Shown here piece after piece: positions 25,390 through 33,500 of a stretch of 58,103 nt of DNA (position 1 is its first letter; each line of letters opens with the position of its first letter). A program made the translations under genes and the position numbers. The notes below the pieces were generated by a model. It was not told the DNA's origin. It searched no databases and saw nothing but the letters and a program-made list of their open reading frames with translations. Source of the DNA: Bacillota bacterium (GTDB lineage Bacteria; Bacillota; Clostridia; Oscillospirales; Ruminococcaceae); contig JAEXUW010000015.1 in assembly GCA_023439835.1 (NCBI GenBank), positions 1-58,103 on the forward strand, in the 5' to 3' direction.

Positions 25390-28326
25390 TTAACCCTCCT
25401 TTTCCTCAAGTGCGGCGACAAGGCTTCTCAAACGGATTTTTGCCGCGCCAAGGTTGGTTATTTCATCAATTTTAAGCTGAGTGTAAAGCTTTCCGTTCTG
25501 CTCTAACATTCCTCTGATTTCATCAGTTGTGACAGCGTCAATTCCGCAGCCAAAGGAAACAAGCTGAACAAGCTGCAAATCGGGCTGCTGTGCAACATAC
25601 CGTGCTGCTTTATATAGCCTTGAATGATATGTCCATTGATTTAACACGTCAAGCTTTCCCTGGGGCGTCAAGTCCGCAATACTATCTTCGGTTACGACAG
25701 CCATGCCAAGAGTGGAAATAAGCTTGTGAATGCCGTGGTTTATTTCAGGGTCGATGTGATAGGGGCGACCGGCAAGAACAATAATTTTTCGCCCTGATTT
25801 TCTCGCATCGTCAATTATTTCAAGCGCCTTGCTTTTAATATCAAGCCTAAAGGCCGAATAAGCTTCAAAGGCTTTTTTCAGAGCTTCACTTGTCTGCTTT
25901 GCTGTGATTCCGTATTTCTTCAAGGACTGTGATACGACCTTTGCAACATGCTTTGGACGGTTTAAATCAAGATAGGGCGTGATAAAGTTTTCAGCAGTGA
26001 GTCTTGGCATATTCGCCCTTAAAAGTTCGGGATAATACGCAACAACAGGGCAGTTGTAATGGTTGTCGCTCTCGCCCTCGTCAAAATTATAGCTCATACA
26101 GGGGTAATATATGAAATCCACACCCTTATCGAGTAAAATTTCAATATGACCGTGCGCAAGCTTTGCGGGATAGCATACAGTATCAGACGGAATGGTATGC
26201 TGACCTTTATAGTAGACATCCCTGCTTGATTCATCTGAAAAAACGACTTCAAAGCCAAGCTCTGTGAAAAGCTTATGAAAAAGCGGCATTTGGTCATAAT
26301 AGTTTAAAGCCAGCGGGAAGCCGACCTTTCCAATCGGGTTTTGCGGCTTTTCGTTCTCTATTTCAAGGAGCTTTCTGTACTTATATTCATACATATTCGG
26401 GGTAGTGTTCGTGACTTTAATTCCGGCGCCCTTTTCACAGCGGTTTCCGGAAATAAACCTTCGCCCGTCGTTGAAGGTGATAATTGTCATTGAGCAGTTA
26501 GCGGTACAGCCCTTGCACTGAGTCGCCTTCGAGGTGTAGGAAAACTCACTTAAAGCCTCTTTTGAAATAATCGTGGACACTGAGCCTGCCTTCATTCTCA
26601 TTTTTGCATAAAGGGCACAGCCGAACGCACCCATTAGCCCGGCTATTGCGGGGCGTATAACGTTCTTCCCAAGCTCCATTTCAAACGAGCGCAAAACGGC
26701 GTCGTTCAAAAAGGTTCCCCCCTGAACAACAATGTGTTCGCCAAGCTCGTCCGCTGATTTAGCTCTAATTACCTTGTATATTGCGTTTTTAATTATACTT
26801 GAGGAAAGTCCGGCTGAAATGTCCTCAACAGACGCACCGTCCTTTTGAGCCTGTTTAACAGAAGAGTTCATGAACACTGTGCATCTTGAGCCTAAGTCCA
26901 CAGGGTTTTCGGCATGGATTCCTAAGTTTGCAAAATCGGCAATTTCATAGCCTAAAGCCGACGCAAAAGTCTGAATAAACGAGCCGCAGCCGGAAGAGCA
27001 GGCTTCATTGAGCATGATACTGTCAATAGCATTGTTTTTAATTTTAAAGCACTTAATGTCCTGTCCGCCGATATCGATGATGAAATCAACATCGGGGCAG
27101 AAAAATGATGCGGCAGTATAGTGAGCGACAGTTTCAACAATGCCGTAATCTATTCCAAGACCCGCTTTTATCATGTCCTCGCCGTAGCCTGTAACAGCAC
27201 CGGCACGTATTTTAATTCTGTCGCCGCAAAGCTCGTAAATATCCTTGAGTCTGTTTGCAATCTTATCAAGAGGCTGTCCCTTGTTGCTGCTGTAATGATT
27301 GTACAGCAGTCCGCCGTCAGGGGTTATAAGAACTAGCTTTGTTGTGGTTGAGCCTGCGTCAATTCCAAGATAAGCATCCCCCGAATAGGTGTTTATATCA
27401 GCATATTTAAGGTCAAATTTTGAGTGACGCTCAACAAACGCTTCATATTCCGCTCTTGTTTCAAAGAGCTTTTTGCCGACGGCGACATTATCGACGGCTT
27501 TAGCGTTTATTATTTTACTGCAAATAGATTCAATGGTTTCAGGCTCGCTTACATCTTTTGCGTTAAGCGCACAGCCATATGCCATGAAGCAGGGCGCAAG
27601 CTCTGGGAAAATAGCATTCTCATTTGAAAGCTGTAATGTTCTCACAAAAGCATCTCTAAGCCCTTTAATAAATGATAGAGGTCCGCCCAGAAAAAGAACC
27701 TTGCCTTTAATCTGTCTGCCCTGTGCAAGCCCCGAAACAGTCTGGTCAACCACAGCCTGAAAAATTGAAGCGGAGATATCCTCACGTCTGGCACCCTGAT
27801 TTAAAAGTGGCTGAATGTCTGATTTTGCGAAAACGCCGCATCTTGAGGCAATAGGATAAAGCTTCTCACTTTTTTGTGAAAGCTCGTCCAGCTCATTTGG
27901 AGTTATTCCGAGAAGAGTCGCCATCTGGTCGATAAACGCACCAGTTCCGCCGGCGCACGAGCCGTTCATTCTCTGTTCAACACCGCCTGTGAGAAAGATT
28001 ATTTTAGCGTCCTCTCCCCCAAGTTCAACGACAACATCAGTGTCGGGATAGCTCTTATTCACGGCAATGAACGCCGAATAAACCTCCTGCACGAAGGGGA
28101 GCTTTGCGGCAGTCGCAATACCAAGCCCAGCTGAGCCGGTTATACAAAGCTTGAAGGTGTCATGGGGATATTTTTCGCCGATTAATTTAAGCTGTTCTAT
28201 TACTGTTTCTCTCACTCGTGAAAAATGTCGCTCGTATTTTGTATATACAATTTCATCGCCGTCAAGGATAACGGTTTTGACAGTGGTTGAGCCGACATCA
28301 ACTCCCAGAGAATATTCCTTTTGCAT
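25390..28326 (-). CDS. double BadF/BcrA-type activase with C-terminal DUF2229 segment
   Basis: A 978-aa ASKHA-fold ATPase related to the activators of 2-hydroxyacyl-CoA dehydratases, which drive ATP-powered electron transfer into a difficult reduction. Two activase units are in tandem. Unit 1 has GVDVGSTTVKTV near residue 8 and GSCAGGTGAFIDQMA with the cluster-ligand Cys. Unit 2 has GIDAGSTTTKLV near 325 and ACSSGCGSFIQTFA. A Cys-rich segment (CKGCTANCSMTII) near 600 and the start of DUF2229 follow. Relatives are often one polypeptide of about 1400 aa; here the protein is divided and continues in the next gene. Confidence 0.75.
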   Translation of the reverse strand: MQKEYSLGVDVGSTTVKTVILDGDEIVYTKYERHFSRVRETVIEQLKLIGEKYPHDTFKLCITGSAGLGIATAAKLPFVQEVYSAFIAVNKSYPDTDVVVELGGEDAKIIFLTGGVEQRMNGSCAGGTGAFIDQMATLLGITPNELDELSQKSEKLYPIASRCGVFAKSDIQPLLNQGARREDISASIFQAVVDQTVSGLAQGRQIKGKVLFLGGPLSFIKGLRDAFVRTLQLSNENAIFPELAPCFMAYGCALNAKDVSEPETIESICSKIINAKAVDNVAVGKKLFETRAEYEAFVERHSKFDLKYADINTYSGDAYLGIDAGSTTTKLVLITPDGGLLYNHYSSNKGQPLDKIANRLKDIYELCGDRIKIRAGAVTGYGEDMIKAGLGIDYGIVETVAHYTAASFFCPDVDFIIDIGGQDIKCFKIKNNAIDSIMLNEACSSGCGSFIQTFASALGYEIADFANLGIHAENPVDLGSRCTVFMNSSVKQAQKDGASVEDISAGLSSSIIKNAIYKVIRAKSADELGEHIVVQGGTFLNDAVLRSFEMELGKNVIRPAIAGLMGAFGCALYAKMRMKAGSVSTIISKEALSEFSYTSKATQCKGCTANCSMTIITFNDGRRFISGNRCEKGAGIKVTNTTPNMYEYKYRKLLEIENEKPQNPIGKVGFPLALNYYDQMPLFHKLFTELGFEVVFSDESSRDVYYKGQHTIPSDTVCYPAKLAHGHIEILLDKGVDFIYYPCMSYNFDEGESDNHYNCPVVAYYPELLRANMPRLTAENFITPYLDLNRPKHVAKVVSQSLKKYGITAKQTSEALKKAFEAYSAFRLDIKSKALEIIDDARKSGRKIIVLAGRPYHIDPEINHGIHKLISTLGMAVVTEDSIADLTPQGKLDVLNQWTYHSRLYKAARYVAQQPDLQLVQLVSFGCGIDAVTTDEIRGMLEQNGKLYTQLKIDEITNLGAAKIRLRSLVAALEEKEG

Positions 28327-28353
28327 TTTATCGAACCCTTCTGAAAATAAATT

Positions 28354-29013
28354 CTATGACAGCTTGAGAACAGACTCAAGCTTTGCTGTTGAAATGTTGT
28401 TTGCGATTATGAGAAGCTTGTCGCCGCTTTTTAGCTGTGTGCTTCCCCTCGGAATAATAAGCTTGTTGTTTCGTTCAATAGAAATAATATTCATGCTGTC
28501 GGGGAGTTTTAAATCCATTAGCTTTGTCCCGTCGAGGCGATATTCCTCGGGAAGATTAATTTCAGCGATTGAACCGTTGCCGTGGTTTAGAGAAACAAGC
28601 TCTTTTATTTTTGAGGTGTCAACCTCACGCTCAAGCATTTCGGCGATTCTGTCAGTACTGCTTATAACATTATCAACGCCCAGACGCTTCATAACCTCGG
28701 CATTCTTGGGGTTATTGACTCTCGCCACTGTTTTTTTTACTTTAAATATTTTTTTCGCAATCTGACAAGCGACTAAATTGTTTTCGTCCTGTCCTGAAAC
28801 TGCAAGCACAGCATCAGTATCTGAAACCTCAGCTTCCTCAAGAACGTCGATGTTTGTGCCGTCGCCACATATCACAGGTATATCAAGGTCATTCGCAATA
28901 AATGAGGAGGTTTTTTTATCAAGCTCGATTATTGTTGGCTCATGGTCATGCTCAAGCAGAGTTTTCGCAAGATAATAGCCAACCTTGCCTCCGCCTATAA
29001 TTGTTACCTTCAT
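28354..29013 (-). CDS. trkA: TrkA/KtrA-type potassium-channel regulatory subunit (second of two)
   Basis: A 219-aa RCK protein. The Rossmann NAD/ATP-binding domain (MKVTIIGGGKVGYYLAKTL, then an acidic residue in IELDKK) covers 1-130, and the TrkA_C ligand domain covers about 140-219. Such proteins gate Trk/Ktr potassium transporters. No transporter gene is present in the window. GGGGAGGAAAC precedes the ATG. It lies 15 nt after the other trkA gene and 27 nt before the activase gene. Confidence 0.85.
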   Translation of the reverse strand: MKVTIIGGGKVGYYLAKTLLEHDHEPTIIELDKKTSSFIANDLDIPVICGDGTNIDVLEEAEVSDTDAVLAVSGQDENNLVACQIAKKIFKVKKTVARVNNPKNAEVMKRLGVDNVISSTDRIAEMLEREVDTSKIKELVSLNHGNGSIAEINLPEEYRLDGTKLMDLKLPDSMNIISIERNNKLIIPRGSTQLKSGDKLLIIANNISTAKLESVLKLS

Positions 29014-29028
29014 GTTTCCTCCCCTAAA

Positions 29029-29649
29029 TCAGTCAATTATTTTTGAAAAGACAAGCTTGTCGTCCTTTTCCAAAAGAACGTCACTTAGCCCGACAAGCAT
29101 TAAATTCCCTTCGCCTCTCTCAACAGCGAAAAGAATTTCGTTTTCCTCATACTCAATATCAGATGCATGAAGCCCCACAAACGACTTCGGGATATTCATT
29201 TTCGCAAAAGAAATTGTGCGTGTGCCGTAATTCAGATTAACGGATTGAGCCTGTTCGCTAAGTGCGTTGCATATTGCTGCAACCGTAAGGTTAGTCGGGC
29301 ATACAGAATTAAGACCCATTCCGAAAAAGACATCCTCACGTTTTGGATCGTATATTCTGACAAAAACCTTCGGGACCTTGAATATTTCTTTTGCAAGCTC
29401 ACTGACCATTATATTAACGTTATCATCATTTGTAACAGCTATAAGAGCGTCACAGCTTTCAATACCGGCTTTTTTCAAAACGTCCTGATCAATCGGAACT
29501 CCCAAGGTTGTAAAGCCGTTAAAGCTTTTGGGGAGCATATCGAAACCTTCGTCAGATTTGCTGACAACAGAAACGTCATGCCCTTGCTTGCTGAGTACGC
29601 CGGCAAGTCTAGATCCAACCTTGCCGCACCCCACTATTAGAATATTCAT
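29029..29649 (-). CDS. trkA: TrkA/KtrA-type potassium-channel regulatory subunit (first of two)
   Basis: A 206-aa RCK protein with MNILIVGCGKVGSRLAGVLS at the N-terminus (residues 1-130, TrkA_N) and a TrkA_C domain after about 135. Its nucleotide-binding loop reads SVVSKSDEGF, where the usual acidic residue after beta-2 is replaced by Lys-Ser, so its ligand could differ from that of the neighbouring copy. Two single-unit subunits encoded side by side resemble a split form of the fused double TrkA of E. coli. AAAGGAG precedes the ATG. Confidence 0.82.
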   Translation of the reverse strand: MNILIVGCGKVGSRLAGVLSKQGHDVSVVSKSDEGFDMLPKSFNGFTTLGVPIDQDVLKKAGIESCDALIAVTNDDNVNIMVSELAKEIFKVPKVFVRIYDPKREDVFFGMGLNSVCPTNLTVAAICNALSEQAQSVNLNYGTRTISFAKMNIPKSFVGLHASDIEYEENEILFAVERGEGNLMLVGLSDVLLEKDDKLVFSKIID

Positions 29650-29863
29650 ATCCTGCTCCTTTAATAATAATGTCTGTTTAAAAAATTAAACTATCTTAAA
29701 CCAGACGTACAATACTATTATAATACATTTAAGTAAAAAAATAAAGCATTATTTAACCCACAAGAAAACTTTTCATTTAAAATTAACCCATCTTAGCAAT
29801 TCATTTCTAGATAAAGTACGCAAGTTCACAGCGTTTAGCTTATTGACTTTCTCAAAATGCACA

Positions 29864-29893
29864 AAAGCCGGCAATTTTCATGCCGGCTTTAAG
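29864..29893. terminator. terminator after the DUF4349 gene
   Basis: AAAGCCGGCA (29864-29873) pairs with TGCCGGCTTT (29881-29890). On the minus strand the stem is followed by TTTTGTG, after the stop at 29911. Confidence 0.75.
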
Positions 29894-29910
29894 CGTTATT
29901 GTGTTATCTT

Positions 29911-30924
29911 TTAGTTCTGGTCTGTTTTATCGGGTAATTGCTGAAGATTCTGCTGCTGTTTTTTCTTTTTTGATTTGCTAATTAGAACAATAATTATAAC
30001 AGCGATTGAAATGAGAACAACAATCGGGAGTATTGAAACAATTATAACAAGAAGCCACTGGATTACAGAGAAAATAGCGTTGCAGGTTTTTGTAAAGCCG
30101 TTCTTCATCAGTCTGCCGACCTTTGAAAGTGTGAGCGTGTTCCACTCAATCACTTCTTCTTCAACTTCATCGGGGTCGTCAGCCTGATAGATTGTTACTG
30201 AAATTGTTGACTGGCTGACAAGTGAATCCCACATTCGAAGCTGTCCCTCAAAAGCTTCGATGTCTGAAGTGAGATAATCAATCTGATTTTGAAGCATAAT
30301 CATTTCTTCAATTGTATCAGCGTTTGAAAGATATTCATAGTATTTTTCAAGGCTTTTCCTTTTTGTTTCAAGGCGTATTTTATAGTCGTAATAGGATGAG
30401 GTGATATCACTGCTTGAAACATTTGATGAGGTTATTTCTGCAAAGTCAGAGGCGGTTCTTAATATTTCGTCAAGCGTTTCGGGGCGAACCTTAAAGGTTG
30501 CATAAACGGTTGTTTTATCCTTGTTGTTTGTCATGTTTCTTGAAAATTCCGTTCCGCCCTTTGAGAGAATATAATTCAAAAGCTCCATATAAGCCTTGTC
30601 GACGTCAAGAGCCTCCATAGTCAAATTAGCATTCTTGATAACCTTTGATTCAAACTCGCTGATTGTGCCTGATGAAGAAGTCTGCTCTTGAGCGCTGCCA
30701 TATCCCTCTTTGTCATAAGCGGCGTCATTCATTTGGGGGCTTCCCGCTACAAGTCCCGGTGATGCCGAGTTATAGTAATCTTCACTAGTGGTATACTCGT
30801 TTGATGACCTGGAATAGTTGTAATCATCACTCTTGTCTGCTGAACAGCCTGCAAGTACAGTCGTTAATATCAGTGCAGAAAGCATTCCGCTTATCAGCCT
30901 TGTGGTTTTTCTTGTTTTTTTCAT
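29911..30924 (-). CDS. DUF4349 lipoprotein
   Basis: A 337-aa exported lipoprotein. The signal peptide ends in the lipobox LAGC (Cys near residue 27). A Ser/Tyr/Asn-rich linker is followed by the DUF4349 domain (ESKVIKNANLTMEALDVDKAYMEL onward in short segments), with a coiled-coil (about 170-215) and a C-terminal membrane helix near 290-315 before a Lys/Gln tail. DUF4349 proteins often sit with ECF sigma systems, as here, and may be their envelope sensor or output. The ATG 30924 follows GGAGGAGAT, which overlaps the end of the anti-sigma gene. Confidence 0.8.
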   Translation of the reverse strand: MKKTRKTTRLISGMLSALILTTVLAGCSADKSDDYNYSRSSNEYTTSEDYYNSASPGLVAGSPQMNDAAYDKEGYGSAQEQTSSSGTISEFESKVIKNANLTMEALDVDKAYMELLNYILSKGGTEFSRNMTNNKDKTTVYATFKVRPETLDEILRTASDFAEITSSNVSSSDITSSYYDYKIRLETKRKSLEKYYEYLSNADTIEEMIMLQNQIDYLTSDIEAFEGQLRMWDSLVSQSTISVTIYQADDPDEVEEEVIEWNTLTLSKVGRLMKNGFTKTCNAIFSVIQWLLVIIVSILPIVVLISIAVIIIVLISKSKKKKQQQNLQQLPDKTDQN

Positions 30925-31874
30925 GTTATCTCCTCCTGAAATGTTTTCCATTTTTCCAGAAGCTTTGAGATGTCAAAGCCGTCTGAAATTCTCATCTTGT
31001 CAAAAAAGAGGTCGCTATTATTTGTTTTGGGATAAACAAGGGGTGATGAATTGACGACAAGCGATTCCCAACCGCCGTGAAATACAAGGCGTTTGTCAAG
31101 GGTAATTTCAATGCGCGGTGCATATTCGGGGATTAAGGTGAAGCCGTCATCAGTTTTTTTCAGTGGCAAAAGATATTCTCTGTTAAGCTTTAGGGGGAAA
31201 GCGGTTTTTTCTGAAACGATAATAGGCTTTGTTATTTCAAGTTTTTCATTGGAATAAACTTTAACAGCCTCAAGTGAATATGTGACGGTGCTTTTATCGT
31301 CTGAAAAGCTCACGTCTGTAACAATGGCATCAATAAATAAATCAGTGTCTTTTAGTATAGCATCCTCAAAAAATGTCCCCTGGGGCTGGCTTTCGGTGGC
31401 TAACTCATAGTCTGGCTTGGGTGAGTCGGCGAGCTTAAGACCATCATAGCTTTCTTTTGGTGAATTAAAATAATCCTCTGAAACTAACCCCTCGGCGTTG
31501 TCTGAGGGCATATCGTTGTCGTTATGCGGTGCTTGCGGAGCAAGTCCCGCTGTTTCGTTTTTGCCGTATTCAGGCGAATTGGCTTTTTCTGAATCAGGCG
31601 CTTGAGAATATGAGTAGTTTTCTGATTTTGTAAATGAAAACCCATTCTCAAAAAGAATGTTTTTTGTCAGAAAAACAACGGCGATACATGCTGCGGTCAG
31701 GGCGAACGCTTTTGAAAATCGTACAATCCTACTTCTTTTTGGCGGTGAAGAAATAGGCGCTTCAGCAGGCTCTTTATCAAGCTCAGCTTCAATTTTGCTC
31801 CAAATTGCTTCGGTGTCGGGTGATGTTCTGTCGATATAGCCTTTATAAAGCTTTCTGATTTTTTTATCCTTCAT
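30921..31874 (-). CDS. putative anti-sigma factor, membrane-anchored
   Basis: A 317-aa protein with a cytoplasmic N-terminus (IRKLYKGYIDRTSPDTEAIWSKIEAEL, about 5-35, typical of sigma-binding segments), one membrane helix near 55-73, and an acidic outer domain. Its start overlaps the sigma gene stop by one base (TGATG), the usual arrangement of an ECF sigma and its antagonist. The outer domain may detect envelope stress. Assigned from position and topology rather than a firm family match. Confidence 0.7.
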   Translation of the reverse strand: MKDKKIRKLYKGYIDRTSPDTEAIWSKIEAELDKEPAEAPISSPPKRSRIVRFSKAFALTAACIAVVFLTKNILFENGFSFTKSENYSYSQAPDSEKANSPEYGKNETAGLAPQAPHNDNDMPSDNAEGLVSEDYFNSPKESYDGLKLADSPKPDYELATESQPQGTFFEDAILKDTDLFIDAIVTDVSFSDDKSTVTYSLEAVKVYSNEKLEITKPIIVSEKTAFPLKLNREYLLPLKKTDDGFTLIPEYAPRIEITLDKRLVFHGGWESLVVNSSPLVYPKTNNSDLFFDKMRISDGFDISKLLEKWKTFQEEIT

Positions 31875-32419
31875 CAGAACTGCACCTCCCTTATCAGCCT
31901 TTTAAGCTTTTGCATTGCGCCACGGTATTTCCACGCGACTGTACCCATCGGTTTGTTTAAAAGTCGAGCAATGTCTTTAAAGCTCAAATCAGCCATAAGC
32001 TTAAGATTAATTATTTCTCTTTCTGTATTATTGAGAGTGTCAAGGGCGCTGTCTATACTAATTTTTTCGATAACGGTATTTTCAGTTGAGGAGGAATTCA
32101 CAAACAGCTCCGCCGGGCAGCTTTCGTCATCAATTGAAAACTGCTCATTTTTGTGCTTGCGCACAAAATCAATAGCCATATTTTTAGCAATCGTGACAAG
32201 CCAGCGCTTATGCTTGCCGCCGAAAGTGTATGTATTGGCAATACTCCAAAGCTTGAGAAAAAAATCCGACATTACGTCCTCAGAATTTTCCCTACTGCGA
32301 AGAACTTCAAAAACCACTGAATAAATCATCTTTGAATATTCCTCATAGATTTCTTTGAGGCCTTGCCTGTCGCCCTCCACAATCAGTCTGATCTTGTGCT
32401 CAAACTGCCTGTCGGTCAT
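31874..32419 (-). CDS. ECF-type sigma-70 factor
   Basis: A 181-aa RNA polymerase sigma factor. Region 2 covers about residues 20-90 (YSKMIYSVVFEVLRSRENSEDVMSDFFLKLW) and region 4 about 120-178 (LNNTEREIINLKLMADLSFKDIARLLNKPMGTVAWKYRGAMQKL). Regions 1 and 3 are absent, as in ECF factors. It heads a three-gene operon with an anti-sigma factor and a DUF4349 lipoprotein, a known envelope-response arrangement in Firmicutes. Autoregulation is likely but its target motif could not be identified. Confidence 0.9.
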   Translation of the reverse strand: MTDRQFEHKIRLIVEGDRQGLKEIYEEYSKMIYSVVFEVLRSRENSEDVMSDFFLKLWSIANTYTFGGKHKRWLVTIAKNMAIDFVRKHKNEQFSIDDESCPAELFVNSSSTENTVIEKISIDSALDTLNNTEREIINLKLMADLSFKDIARLLNKPMGTVAWKYRGAMQKLKRLIREVQF

Positions 32420-32499
32420 ACCGTTATCACCCCTGCTGATTAATATACGTTTGAAGATGTATGTTTTTATGGTGAAATTAAAAAATAATTTTATAATTT

Positions 32500-32528
32500 A
32501 TAATAGCATATCGTAAAGCTTAATTCAA
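32500..32528 (-). promoter_or_regulatory. promoter of the ECF sigma operon
   Basis: On the minus strand TTGAAT (32523-32528), 17-nt spacer, TATTAT (32500-32505). Confidence 0.5.
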
Positions 32529-32719
32529 GGAAACAAAAAGCAATTGATAAAGATGGGGGCAGCTTGGTTTTTATAGCTGAAAAGCAATGCCGCCTTGATT
32601 TTTTTGCTAAAAATAATAACTTAATTGCTTTGTTAAGGCGAAATGTTGCAAAAACCGACACATTTCGACTTGATTTTTTTATATTCGCACATGATATACC
32701 TATAAAGCATCATAAAATA

Positions 32720-32748
32720 TTGCAAAACCAGAGAAAACATGTTAACAT
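32720..32748 (+). promoter_or_regulatory. candidate agr promoter
   Basis: TTGCAA (32720-32725), 17-nt spacer, TAACAT (32743-32748). It leaves a very short leader before GAGGTG, so a start further upstream is also possible. Confidence 0.35.
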
Positions 32749-32765
32749 TTATTTGAGGTGATTTT

Positions 32766-33500
32766 ATGCTTGTGAGGGTTGCGGTTTGCGACGATGTTCA
32801 GCGCTTCAACGATAATCTTTGTGAAAGATTAAATGAATATTTTAATAAGAAGGATATCATGCTTGAGCTATTGGTTTTTTTGAGCGCACAAGAGATGCTT
32901 GAGAAAAGTAACGATGTGGCTTTTGACGTTTTATTTCTTGATATTGATATGCCTGGAATGTCCGGAATTGAAGCTGCAGAAATAATCAGAAGAAACAACG
33001 AGCATATAGCAATAATTTTTGTCACCAACAGAGATGACCTTGTTTTTGAATCAATCAAGTACAAGCCCTTTCGGTTTTTGAGAAAGGATATGTTAACAAG
33101 CGAGTTTGATGAAGCGCTTATTGCTCTTGAGAAAAGGCTTGAGCAAGTTAATGCAAATATGGAGTTTGCTACGCCTGATGGAATTATAAATCTTAGGATT
33201 ACTGAAATAAAATATCTTGAGGTAATAGGACACAATGTATATATTTATTATCATGATAAAAAAATTGATGCCAGAGGCGCATTGAATAAATTTGAGGAGG
33301 ATTTTTCAAGATACGGCTTTATTAGAATTCACAGCGGGTATTTAGTAAATTTCAGATACATATATCTTGTCGGGAAAACCGATGTGGTTTTAGACAGTGG
33401 TGAAAAGCTTCCGTTGAGCAGACGCAAGTATGATGATGTTGTGAAGAGGTATCAGCTTCTTTCCAGACAAGGAAAGGGTGTGAGCTTTAATGATAGTTGA
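32766..33500 (+). CDS. agrA: LytTR-family response regulator (AgrA-like)
   Basis: Response regulator of the quorum-sensing locus, 244 aa. The receiver domain (1-120) has the acidic pair in VAVCDDVQ and the phospho-acceptor Asp in LDIDMPGMSG near 58-60. The LytTR DNA-binding domain covers about 135-235 (IKYLEVIGHNVYIYYHD and RIHSGYLVNFRYI). LytTR regulators bind paired direct repeats; candidates lie in the upstream region. GAGGTG precedes ATG 32766, and the gene overlaps agrC by 11 nt. Confidence 0.88.
   Translation: MLVRVAVCDDVQRFNDNLCERLNEYFNKKDIMLELLVFLSAQEMLEKSNDVAFDVLFLDIDMPGMSGIEAAEIIRRNNEHIAIIFVTNRDDLVFESIKYKPFRFLRKDMLTSEFDEALIALEKRLEQVNANMEFATPDGIINLRITEIKYLEVIGHNVYIYYHDKKIDARGALNKFEEDFSRYGFIRIHSGYLVNFRYIYLVGKTDVVLDSGEKLPLSRRKYDDVVKRYQLLSRQGKGVSFNDS

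Larger units (their letters stand above)
32420..32765. other. 346-bp divergent region between the sigma and agr operons
   Basis: Contains the sigma-gene promoter, a candidate agr promoter, an inverted repeat CGAAATGT (32639-32646) / ACATTTCG (32660-32667), and two copies of CTTGATTTTTTT (at 32595 and 32669, 74 nt apart). The repeats are possible LytTR-regulator sites. No ORF with a ribosome site was seen. Confidence 0.45.

Noticed and set aside
28151..28765. 204-codon plus-strand frame opposite the activase and trkA genes
   Set aside because: It lies antisense to two well-supported coding genes, has no ribosome site and has a low-complexity Ser/Leu-rich product.
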